A DNA stretch of 49,115 bases, taken from assembly GCA_945902755.1 (NCBI GenBank), contig CAMDNC010000003.1, positions 1-49,115 of the forward strand, read 5' to 3'. Source of the DNA: Flavipsychrobacter stenotrophus. GTDB taxonomy: Bacteria; Bacteroidota; Bacteroidia; Chitinophagales; Chitinophagaceae. Position numbers and translations under genes: made by a program. Shown here one piece after another: positions 8,277-15,748 of this stretch. The notes below the pieces were generated by a model. That model was not told the origin of the DNA, ran no database searches, and worked only from the letters and a program-made list of their open reading frames with translations. Every line of letters starts with the position of its first letter. Within the stretch, counting starts at the first letter, position 1.

Positions 8277-9476
8277 TTATCCCCTTCTGGATGTTTTTAT
8301 GAACATCATTTTTCTTTCGATTTTCCCTTTAGTTAAGTACTTTTTAAGAAAATCTTTCTGCTCATTGAGTATGCTATTGGCTTGTTTCATGGATTTTTCC
8401 ATGGTAACAATCATAACATCTAGTTTATCATACTTGCCAAAAATAGCTTTTATGCTTTTTTCTGCTTTCCGCATTTTAGTTTCGGCATTCGTGAGCATTT
8501 CTTGAATATGAGCATCGGTTTTGGCTGGCGTAAACTGTTTATTTCTAAACTCAATAAATGTGTTGAGGTCGTTTGTACCTTCGTTAAACTCTGTAACAGC
8601 GGCATTGTAAATATCTACTATTTCATTTTGCTGGCTTATAACCTCATTTTTCTTTGACACCTCTACAAAACTTTTGATCTTGGATAGCCTGTCATAAATC
8701 ACAGCGTTATTGATTCCGTTTTTCTCGATTCTGTCTATTTCAGTTTCGAAACGTTCTACTTCTGTTTGGCGTTCAAATTGAGCGATAGAATCGATGTAAT
8801 GGAATATATTAGCATCTTTTGTGTGGGCTGACGTTAGATCTGAGAATTGCCTGTATGAAACTGGACGATCTAATAATTGCCACATGGGATCGAAAGGCAT
8901 ATGCGTCTTGATGAGTGATTCGGGGATTGCTTTAAAGAATTCGTTACTAATCTTACTGACAAATTTATTGTTTTCAATATATCCAGAACCCCAAGTAGGG
9001 TCAACCAACTGCCACTTGGTTGCAACCTTCACCACGCACCAGCCATGTGGTATAAAAGAAGTAAAACCATTCTGACGAGTATACCCAACTACAATATGTG
9101 CATTAAGACCACATTTTATGCACAAATCTTGAAAAACGGCAGCATAGTTTTCGCAGATGCCTTTGTGAGTTTTTAATACCCGAGCTATTTTATCTTCCTG
9201 TTTTTCGTTGAAATTGATTGCAAACATGTTTTCTACGTCATATTCGAAGTTTGTAGCGGTCCATATAAAAATGGCTCTAGCTTTTTCGTCATCAGTACTA
9301 AAGTTTGCGTTTATGTAATTGGCAATATCCTGTGTTTTTTTTGTTTTATCGGTGGGTATTGCAAGTGCGATTTTATCGATAGCAGTATAATCTGCAGTGA
9401 GATTTTGTCCCAGTGCGGTAAGTGAAATTGAAAAAGATATAAGCACTATATTCAATATGGGAGATAGTAATTTCAT
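8277..9476 (-). CDS. Transglutaminase-like domain exported protein
   Basis: A 399-residue protein with a signal peptide (MKLLSPILNIVLISFSISLTALGQ). Residues about 60-165 form a transglutaminase/protease-like core: RAIFIWTATNFEYDVE, then THKGICENYAAVFQDLC with the likely catalytic Cys108, PHGWCVVKV with His144, and LVDPTWGSG with Asp159. The Cys-His-Asp triad is complete, so an active thiol enzyme (amidase, protease or transglutaminase) is plausible. The C-terminal half is a long charged helical region (about 230-390) that looks like coiled coil. The next gene in the same direction starts 52 bases downstream, at 8224. Confidence 0.85.
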   Translation of the reverse strand: MKLLSPILNIVLISFSISLTALGQNLTADYTAIDKIALAIPTDKTKKTQDIANYINANFSTDDEKARAIFIWTATNFEYDVENMFAINFNEKQEDKIARVLKTHKGICENYAAVFQDLCIKCGLNAHIVVGYTRQNGFTSFIPHGWCVVKVATKWQLVDPTWGSGYIENNKFVSKISNEFFKAIPESLIKTHMPFDPMWQLLDRPVSYRQFSDLTSAHTKDANIFHYIDSIAQFERQTEVERFETEIDRIEKNGINNAVIYDRLSKIKSFVEVSKKNEVISQQNEIVDIYNAAVTEFNEGTNDLNTFIEFRNKQFTPAKTDAHIQEMLTNAETKMRKAEKSIKAIFGKYDKLDVMIVTMEKSMKQANSILNEQKDFLKKYLTKGKIERKMMFIKTSRRG

Positions 9477-9712
9477 TTGAAAAATCTATAAATTAAGCGC
9501 TGTGGTTACGGGTACTAAAAAACTATGGCAAGATAAATACTTTAATTACGATGAAAAAAATAAACTCGGCATACAAAGAAACTATAACAAAGTAACTAGG
9601 GACCAATAATAGACGAAGCATAAGTGAATGGCAGACTGTAAGTGATAACCCGACTGTAAAAAAGCAGCTAAAAATGTCAGATTTACCCCCTAAATAGCTA
9701 AAAATTGCAAAG

Positions 9713-9720
9713 TAAATTTG
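9713..9720 (+). promoter_or_regulatory. Putative -7 element
   Basis: TAAATTTG matches TAnnTTTG and lies 21 bases upstream of the ATG at 9742. No TTG is at the preferred spacing. Confidence 0.4.
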
Positions 9721-9741
9721 ATCATAAATTAAACATAAACA

Positions 9742-10173
9742 ATGAATAACTATCATTTAAATGAGAACATCACCCTATACACCATTACAGCAAGTAGTTT
9801 TCCTGAGGGTGTTGTGGCGGCTTTTGAAGAACTATACCAGCATGCTAGCCCTGAAGATGTGAGTGCATATTATGGAGTATCTTATGCAAATAAAAGCGGA
9901 GAAATAACCTATAAAGCAGCAATGGCTTTGAAAGAATCTGTAACTAATATACCTAAATTGGCAATTTTTATATTGTGTGCTGGGGAATATAGAGGGGAGG
10001 AGCTATTGAACTTCCGTGCTAAAATTGGAACAATTGGCAATACATTTCAGGAATTAATACATCAATCAGATCTAGATGAGCATGGATGCTGTGTAGAAAT
10101 GTATTATAATGATACAGATGTACGGTGCATGGTAAGAATAAAAGATAAAGTTGAAGAAGCCTCGAAACATTAA
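9742..10173 (+). CDS. Effector-binding-like (GyrI-like) small protein
   Basis: A 143-residue cytoplasmic protein without signal or membrane segment. Its pattern (ITLYTITASSFPEGVVAAFEEL, YYGVSYANKSGEITYKAAM, FILCAGEYRGEELLNF, IGTIGNTFQELIH, HGCCVEMYYNDTDVRCMVRI) follows a Bacteroidota family often annotated as predicted transcriptional regulator or GyrI-like, which resembles the effector-binding half of AraC-type regulators without a DNA-binding domain. Such folds bind small ligands; none is known here. It is monocistronic. The family assignment is from memory of related sequences and is moderate. Confidence 0.65.
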   Translation: MNNYHLNENITLYTITASSFPEGVVAAFEELYQHASPEDVSAYYGVSYANKSGEITYKAAMALKESVTNIPKLAIFILCAGEYRGEELLNFRAKIGTIGNTFQELIHQSDLDEHGCCVEMYYNDTDVRCMVRIKDKVEEASKH

Positions 10174-10341
10174 GATAAAGATACACCGTAACTGTGGGTA
10201 ACAGCTATTGGCAGCAACGATTTGCTAAGAAAATGCAAAAAGTGCCTAGAAATGAACGTGTTATGTGATTTTGTATAGCTGATGCAACAAAATTACACAC
10301 CTACGCAACATACTTTAACGAGACAGAAACGTGTGTGGTAT

Positions 10342-10349
10342 TAGATTTG
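10342..10349 (+). promoter_or_regulatory. Putative -7 element of the Ig-like lipoprotein gene
   Basis: TAGATTTG matches TAnnTTTG, giving a leader of about 65 bases to the ATG at 10419. No exact TTG is present at -33. Confidence 0.4.
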
Positions 10350-10418
10350 CAATGTGGTAAATACAATCAATAATGATTGACATTAACTATTAATTTCTAA
10401 TAACAAAAAACGCGACGC

Positions 10419-11894
10419 ATGAAAAAAACACAGATTTTAGTAGCCATGCTACTGGTGAGTTTGACCCTGATAGTAGGGTGCAAGAAAAACGATGACAATA
10501 ACAACAACAACGGTGGCGGATCTGGCACTGCAACTGCACTTGTAATAAAAACAGGTGCACAAACATTGGCACCAGGAGGAACAGTAAGTTATGAAGCTGT
10601 AGTTGTAGACTCGAAAGGAAATGCAACTCCAGCAACAGGAGTAACATGGAGTGTAAGTAATTCTTTGGGTGCGTTTGCAGGTAGTGTGTTTACACCATCG
10701 GTATCAGGTAGCGGTATAGTAACTGCTTCAACTACCATAAGTGGTAAGACACTAACAGCACAAGTACCAGTAGGAGTTTATCTCCCAGCAGTGTTCACTG
10801 TAGTACCTTCTGCGGTAATTTGGACAACTAATGCTGGTACAATACCACTCACAAGTGTGTATCTGGGTACTGGTACAGTGTCTGGCTATACATACACTTC
10901 AAGTAACACCAGCATAGCATCGGTTGATGGCTCAGGTACTATCACATTTAATGCTCCAGGTGAGTGCGTAATTACGGTAACTGCTAATGGCATATCTGAC
11001 AACAACAAGGTATATGTACCTGTATTGGTTGTAGGCACACCACCAGCTGCATTGCCAGTGGTAAGAGTAGCAGTAAATCCAGTAGGTAAAGAAATGTTCC
11101 GCAATGAAACATCGGCGTTTACTGCGAAAGCCTATAACAGCTCTAACACAGAAGTAGCAAGCACCTTTACATGGGCTTCACAGGATGCCAGTATTGCGAC
11201 TGTAGATGCTAATGGTACGGTAACCGCAAAAGGACTTGGCCACACCATTATTACAGCTACTGCTAGCGGTATTACTGGTCAGGCAGAAGTAAATGTGCTG
11301 CCAGATACTACGATCATAGTTACTCCAATAATGGCAAGCTTAGGAGCAGGTGCAACAAAACAGTTTACCGCACAAGCATATGCTGTAAATAAGACTACCA
11401 AAGCACTGAATGCAATTGCGATGCCTCCAGGATTGACATGGGAGGTGCCTACTACTGGTATACCAATATTTGACATCGCGACTGTAAATGCTACCGGTCT
11501 TGTGACAATGCGTTCTTCTGCTACTGTAGGGCTATCAACCGTTGTAGTAGCACACGTAAGCTCACCAACTATAGCAGAAGGTGCAGCACTAATAATGGTA
11601 AGCGACTGTAACTGCGGCACTACAACACCAGGAGTAACAGGTATAAACATCACAACAGGCTCTACACTAAGCGTTAGCCTTACAGGTGGTCCGGTAACTC
11701 TTAATGCTACTGCCGTAGATGCAAGCAACAATCCAGTAAGCGGCGCTACTATTAAGCTATGTTCAGATAATATAGCTGTATGTAGTATAGACCCTACAAC
11801 CAATCAGATTATTCCTGCTGGCCCGGGTACTGCTATTGTTACGGTATGTAACGGTTCGATATCTACACAGGTTACTGTAACAGTATCCTTCTAA
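10419..11894 (+). CDS. Lipoprotein with about five bacterial Ig-like (BIG2-type) domains
   Basis: A 491-residue protein. The signal MKKTQILVAMLLVSLTLIVGCKKNDDN ends in a lipobox Cys at about residue 21, followed by an Asn/Gly-rich flexible tether. The rest is roughly five Ig-like repeats of 80-95 residues, each with a xSIATVD-type strand pair: SNTSIASVDGSGTITF, DASIATVDANGTVTAKG, FDIATVNATGLVTM. The last repeat (NIAVCSIDPTTNQII) has paired Cys residues, as does the CNCG stretch before it. BIG2 domains are adhesive structural modules of surface proteins. It is likely anchored in the outer membrane with its repeats projecting. No enzymatic domain is present. Confidence 0.85.
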   Translation: MKKTQILVAMLLVSLTLIVGCKKNDDNNNNNGGGSGTATALVIKTGAQTLAPGGTVSYEAVVVDSKGNATPATGVTWSVSNSLGAFAGSVFTPSVSGSGIVTASTTISGKTLTAQVPVGVYLPAVFTVVPSAVIWTTNAGTIPLTSVYLGTGTVSGYTYTSSNTSIASVDGSGTITFNAPGECVITVTANGISDNNKVYVPVLVVGTPPAALPVVRVAVNPVGKEMFRNETSAFTAKAYNSSNTEVASTFTWASQDASIATVDANGTVTAKGLGHTIITATASGITGQAEVNVLPDTTIIVTPIMASLGAGATKQFTAQAYAVNKTTKALNAIAMPPGLTWEVPTTGIPIFDIATVNATGLVTMRSSATVGLSTVVVAHVSSPTIAEGAALIMVSDCNCGTTTPGVTGINITTGSTLSVSLTGGPVTLNATAVDASNNPVSGATIKLCSDNIAVCSIDPTTNQIIPAGPGTAIVTVCNGSISTQVTVTVSF

Positions 11895-11908
11895 ATTTCA
11901 ACAAATAT

Positions 11909-11957
11909 CAATATCAACAGCCCTGGTTGCTTATAGCTATCAGGGCTGTTGATATTG
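11909..11957 (+). terminator. 17-bp perfect inverted repeat, likely transcript end
   Basis: CAATATCAACAGCCCTG and its exact complement CAGGGCTGTTGATATTG flank a 15-base loop, starting 15 bases after the stop of the Ig-like lipoprotein gene. There is no U-tract after the stem, so it is not a classical intrinsic terminator. It may stabilise the 3' end or terminate by another route. Confidence 0.6.
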
Positions 11958-11963
11958 TAGCCG

Positions 11964-11994
11964 TTGTATGATGGCTTCAAAAAATGTAGCTTTG
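11964..11994 (+). promoter_or_regulatory. Bacteroidota-type promoter of the glycosyltransferase gene
   Basis: TTG at 11964-11966, a 20-base spacer, then TAGCTTTG at 11987-11994. This fits the TTG-N17-23-TAnnTTTG consensus and ends 12 bases before the ATG at 12007. It would lie inside the track ORF starting at 11968, which argues for the later start. Confidence 0.7.
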
Positions 11995-12006
11995 CAATCA
12001 ATTACC

Positions 12007-13164
12007 ATGACACAAAAAAAAGTCTTATTCCTTACTTTAGTTCACCCAGTATTTTTGCCGCCTGTATGGGCCATGGCGCAGGTACTGAAGGATGAGGGAT
12101 ATGCTATCCATATTCTCACCTTCGACCCTCACTTAGAATCAGAAATATTTGAAACCGATGGAGTAGTACTGGAGTCGGTAGGTAAACATCACGGCATTGG
12201 GTTATTGCAACGATTGACTATAAGAAGAAAATACACTGCAAGAGCCAAACAGATTGTGTCTGAAAACACAACAGCCATCATTTCATTTTGTGCTTTCTCT
12301 TACCTGTGCGGGTTAAAAGTGAGGAATCAACAACCTATTGTATATCATGCACTGGAGATGGCAGACTTTATATGGAGCTCATTGCCCCGCTCTCCCCTAT
12401 CCCAAATCAATAATTTTTTGGCACTGCAAAAAGTACATAGAGCAAGTTTGGTATCTACGCCATCTGCACAGCGATCGGCATGGCTAGCGGGAAGATGTAA
12501 GCTGAGTTTTTTGCCAGAAACTGTTCAGAATACCAATTATGTTCCATCAGTAGTAACTACAAACTATTCGGAAATTATTAAAAAGCTAGTACCAGAACAG
12601 CACCTCAACAAAACTGCTCTACTATACATGGGCTCTGTAAACCCGCTAAATTGTGTAGCCGAGTTGGTAGAAGCATTTTGTAAAATAAAAAATGAGCAAA
12701 CCGTACTACTAATTGCTGGCATGAAGGATAACAAATATTGTAATGAAATAAAGCAATATGCTGCCAGTCAGGGGGGAACTAACTGCATATTATTCTACCC
12801 ATACATAACAGGTGTAGAAAAAGAAGCATTGCAGCAATATGCGTCAATAGGAATTAGCTTAACCAAAGAAAACAAAGCAGACATAGAGTCTAAAATGACA
12901 GCACCCAACAAAGCTGGTGAGTATTTGGCAAAAAAACTGTACTTGATAGGAACTGAAACAGAATACATGAGACAGTTCAAATTTTCGGGAGTTGCATCAT
13001 TGGTAAGTTCACCTACCACTGAAAACATAACAACTGCAATTAATGAATCGCTTACAATTGCAACATCAGGCCACTACAAAAACAAAATAGAGGATATGGT
13101 AAATAGTACATATAGTATGCAGCAGCAAATGAAACCAATTACTAATTTACTTAAACAATTGTAA
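12007..13164 (+). CDS. Glycosyltransferase, GT-B fold (family 4-like)
   Basis: I place the start at 12007 (MTQKKVLFLTLVHPVFLPP), giving 385 residues, because the promoter lies just upstream. The N-terminal Rossmann half reads KVLFLTLVHP, QVLKDEGYAIHILTF and IISFCAFSYLCGLKV. The C-terminal half has ALLYMGSVNP, QTVLLIAGMKDN and CILFYPYITGVEKEALQQYASIGISL. The donor-site motif TAPNKAGEYLAKKLYLIGT resembles the PNKxxEYxA nucleotide-sugar-binding loop of GT4 enzymes. It probably transfers a sugar to a surface glycan or lipid in the cytoplasm. No other glycan gene is adjacent, so donor and acceptor are unknown. Confidence 0.82.
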   Translation: MTQKKVLFLTLVHPVFLPPVWAMAQVLKDEGYAIHILTFDPHLESEIFETDGVVLESVGKHHGIGLLQRLTIRRKYTARAKQIVSENTTAIISFCAFSYLCGLKVRNQQPIVYHALEMADFIWSSLPRSPLSQINNFLALQKVHRASLVSTPSAQRSAWLAGRCKLSFLPETVQNTNYVPSVVTTNYSEIIKKLVPEQHLNKTALLYMGSVNPLNCVAELVEAFCKIKNEQTVLLIAGMKDNKYCNEIKQYAASQGGTNCILFYPYITGVEKEALQQYASIGISLTKENKADIESKMTAPNKAGEYLAKKLYLIGTETEYMRQFKFSGVASLVSSPTTENITTAINESLTIATSGHYKNKIEDMVNSTYSMQQQMKPITNLLKQL

Positions 13165-13175
13165 GAAGTAAAAAA

Positions 13176-14045
13176 CTAGTCAACCTTAACTCTTTTTTCT
13201 TCGATTATTATATCCCCTTCCTTAAGTCTGATGTAGTAAAAACCAGCAGGTACATCTGCTGCCTCGAACTCCACCCCAAACTCATGACCTGTGGCAGGAA
13301 ACTCTCTGTCTTCGAAGACCGACTGTACGGTATTGCCCATATCGTTATATACACCTAAAGTGAGACGTTTAGATTCTTTTGTAATTATTCTGAATGTTGC
13401 CACAATTTTTAAAGGTTTGGGAACATAGGCAGGCATATCTGGTACTTGTTCAGAAGGTGCATTGATAGTGTAATAATCGGGCTTTTTCCTGCCCGTGGCA
13501 TTGCTTATTACATCTAGTAATTGACGGGCTACTTCTGGTCTATTGGCATCATAAATATTAGATAAGCTTGCATTGTTAGTTACAGCCCAAACTGCATATT
13601 GCCCTAAATCATCAAACAAATTGTTTGCCTTAACGAACTTCATTACTGTAACCAGCGTATCGCTGCCTATTCCAGAATATCTAAACCCATGCCCTGAAGA
13701 AGGACAAGCCTTGGGGCTGTTACCACAAAATGTTTGAACTAGCATACTGGCTGAGCCTGATGGCTGTAGCACCAGCAATTCCTCTCCTGCCAATATTATG
13801 GGCTGATAGGAACTACTGTCTGGCGTAAGTACTGTACCAACATCAATTTTCACCTTCAGTAAGTCTCTACTAGTGTTAACAAGCACAATTGTGGTTGTTT
13901 TGCCCTGATAAGCTCCGGTAGTGTTGGATGCTGAAAACTTTACCATTTTAGTCTTAATGGCTTCATTCAGACTTAGTATACCTACAGCAGCCCGTAACTG
14001 CACAATCGGTATAAACAAAATAATGGCTAAAAAAGAACGCAGCAT
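13176..14045 (-). CDS. Secreted protein of unknown function, third gene of the protein-glutaminase operon
   Basis: The internal ATG at 14045 (MLRSFLAIILFIPIVQLRAAVG) starts a signal peptide, giving 289 residues rather than the track's 304. The N-terminal two-thirds contains a beta-sandwich-like segment (TTTIVLVNTSRDLLKVKIDVGTVL, EELLVLQP) followed by VQTFCGNSPKACPSSGHGF with a Cys pair, then DDLGQYAVWAVTNNASL, a helical motif I have seen in uncharacterised exported proteins. The final 75 residues (LTLGVYNDMGNTVQSVFE, FYYIRLKEGDIIIEEKRVKVD) resemble a short beta-sandwich sorting-type domain but lack the usual LYPNP. It starts 52 bases after the standalone prodomain gene and is probably cotranscribed. 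It may be a partner or target of the enzyme. Confidence 0.72.
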   Translation of the reverse strand: MLRSFLAIILFIPIVQLRAAVGILSLNEAIKTKMVKFSASNTTGAYQGKTTTIVLVNTSRDLLKVKIDVGTVLTPDSSSYQPIILAGEELLVLQPSGSASMLVQTFCGNSPKACPSSGHGFRYSGIGSDTLVTVMKFVKANNLFDDLGQYAVWAVTNNASLSNIYDANRPEVARQLLDVISNATGRKKPDYYTINAPSEQVPDMPAYVPKPLKIVATFRIITKESKRLTLGVYNDMGNTVQSVFEDREFPATGHEFGVEFEAADVPAGFYYIRLKEGDIIIEEKRVKVD

Positions 14046-14097
14046 GGATTGTAAATTGAGATAATAAAAATTGATATTCGCTTTACACAAACGATTA

Positions 14098-14466
14098 TTA
14101 CTTTTTCCTTCTTACTCTGAGTATAATATCAGAATATTCATTAGCACGCTTTACTAATACTGGTGTATTGGTTTTTTCAGACATCCTGAGTAACTCCAAG
14201 TATTCGGGAGCTGCATTCTTGGGTATTTTGTAAAACCTTGCTGACTCATTGAAGTTAACCTCTATATATGCATCATCACCAGCAGGCGGGTTGATAGCTG
14301 CTACAGTAAGGGCATACTCTACAGGTACTTTACCATTATTGTCAACTTTATTCTTTTGTACCAATGCGCAAGATGGAAATGCAATAGCCAGAAAAAATAA
14401 ACCCAACATGTATGTGGTACAAGTTGAGTTTACAAACAATTTACTAAACGACTTTTTTATGGACAT
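14098..14466 (-). CDS. Standalone protein-glutaminase prodomain-like lipoprotein
   Basis: A 122-residue lipoprotein (YMLGLFFLAIAFPSC, lipobox Cys33). Residues about 50-118 align with the pro-region of the adjacent protein-glutaminase: AYIEVNFNESARFYKI against SAIEVVFNENTEFFTV, followed in both by a helix and TPVLVKR against KPLQISF. It also resembles the pro-region of the Chryseobacterium protein-glutaminase as I recall it (IKVSFMLTAQFYEI). There is no catalytic domain. The start overlaps the enzyme's stop by 10 bases, implying translational coupling. In characterised enzymes the pro-region keeps the mature enzyme inactive, so this gene may encode a trans-acting inhibitor, chaperone or immunity protein. 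The function is inferred. Confidence 0.78.
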   Translation of the reverse strand: MSIKKSFSKLFVNSTCTTYMLGLFFLAIAFPSCALVQKNKVDNNGKVPVEYALTVAAINPPAGDDAYIEVNFNESARFYKIPKNAAPEYLELLRMSEKTNTPVLVKRANEYSDIILRVRRKK

Positions 14467-15578
14467 GTAATTAAGTTCCTGTAATTGTAAAGGGTATTGT
14501 TTGTGGCAGAAAAAGTAGGATCTGTAGAGAATACTAAACCAGATGTACCAGAAGGAGCATAAGAAGCTGTAGGGCGGATGTTATACATCGTAACCTTTGG
14601 TATGAAGGAACCAGAGCATACCGGATTTTCTTGTGCATGTAACCACACAGACAAGAGAACAGGTTGATTAAACATTGCGGGGTCAAATACATAAGCTTTA
14701 GGTCCGGTAGGAGTTTTTACTGTAACTAATGGCGCAACATGATACCACCAGCGAATGCAGCAACCACCCCATTTTTGGCCTTGCACAGACAACTTGTAGG
14801 TTGAGGTAGGAGTGGCGAAACTGAATACTTTTTTAGTTCCATATTTATATCTTTTATTAATAATCCAACACATTTTGTGGGCGCGAGCATAACAACCATC
14901 TATACAGTATTGGAATGGGATACAGTAATCAATAGCATAGGGACCGGGTATAGCACAGCATTGTTTAGCTATGTAATTGAACATGAGTTGAGCTGTAGCA
15001 AAATCTGGTATTAGATTATTTAGTCCTGTGTCTGATAAATTGATTGTCCCTAGCTCTGACGGGTTGTCAATAACTTCGTCGGTAATAGTAGATGCTCTCA
15101 ATGATACAGCTGTCTCAGCACCTTTGTCTAAAACACGTCCACTTAGTGCTTCGGCCTGCTGACCTGTGGCATATTCGGCTTTTAGCAACGTACCCTTCCA
15201 AGGATTGAAAGATATTTGCAAAGGTTTGCCGTTGCTAAAAGCTTCTTTTACAACAGCTACAGTTGCAGGGTCATTAACTGTAAAGAATTCCGTGTTTTCA
15301 TTAAATACTACCTCAATTGCTGAACTACCTTCAACACCATTCATGTCAGCCACAGTTACAACACTAGTGAGAGTACGTTGAGGTTCGTTTTTACCTACGT
15401 TGTTATTCAATGCGGCACTATCATCGGTAGGAGCATAACAATTTGTTGTAGTAACTTTTGAACTGTTCTCCCCCTTTTTATTGCAGGAACTAAAAGTAAA
15501 AGAATAACCCATAAAGGCAACCAAAGTAACAACAGAGGCCAGTTTGGATATACGATTGAACATAAATTTGGGATGCAT
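14457..15578 (-). CDS. Protein-glutaminase (protein-glutamine deamidase), lipoprotein precursor
   Basis: From the ATG at 15578 the product is 373 residues; the track start at 15605 falls within a promoter element. The signal (MFNRISKLASVVTLVAFMGYSFTFSSC) ends in lipobox Cys32. A pro-region covers about 75-136. The catalytic domain matches Chryseobacterium protein-glutaminase: NLIPDFATAQLMFNYI, then DGCYARAHKM with nucleophile Cys229, CCIRWWYHVAPLVTV with His280, and YVFDPAMF with Asp299, ending in NTLYNYRNLITCP. The enzyme (EC 3.5.1.44) deamidates glutamine side chains in proteins to glutamate. Several Cys pairs suggest disulfides outside the cytoplasm. It is the first gene of a three-gene operon. 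Confidence 0.88.
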   Translation of the reverse strand: MHPKFMFNRISKLASVVTLVAFMGYSFTFSSCNKKGENSSKVTTTNCYAPTDDSAALNNNVGKNEPQRTLTSVVTVADMNGVEGSSAIEVVFNENTEFFTVNDPATVAVVKEAFSNGKPLQISFNPWKGTLLKAEYATGQQAEALSGRVLDKGAETAVSLRASTITDEVIDNPSELGTINLSDTGLNNLIPDFATAQLMFNYIAKQCCAIPGPYAIDYCIPFQYCIDGCYARAHKMCWIINKRYKYGTKKVFSFATPTSTYKLSVQGQKWGGCCIRWWYHVAPLVTVKTPTGPKAYVFDPAMFNQPVLLSVWLHAQENPVCSGSFIPKVTMYNIRPTASYAPSGTSGLVFSTDPTFSATNNTLYNYRNLITCP

Positions 15579-15602
15579 AATGTCCTTGTATTTGATGATT
15601 GA

Positions 15603-15610
15603 CAAAACTA
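15603..15610 (-). promoter_or_regulatory. Putative -7 element of the protein-glutaminase operon
   Basis: TAGTTTTG on the minus strand matches TAnnTTTG. It overlaps the track start at 15605 and lies 24 bases upstream of the ATG at 15578, supporting the shorter start. No TTG is at the preferred spacing. Confidence 0.5.
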
Positions 15611-15748
15611 TTTAACTCTAATGTACGCAGCTTTTTTCTATAAATCAACAAATAGTAGATTTTTTATTTTTTCGGGCTATCACCTAGTACTATTCACAAA
15701 AATCATTAACTTTAATTGATCATAGATTTCACATACTCATTTCTGGTT

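Noticed and set aside
11279-11803. 174-residue minus-strand ORF
   Set aside because: It is antisense to the Ig-like lipoprotein, has valine/threonine-biased composition typical of a shadow of that repeat protein, and has no signal, motif or promoter.
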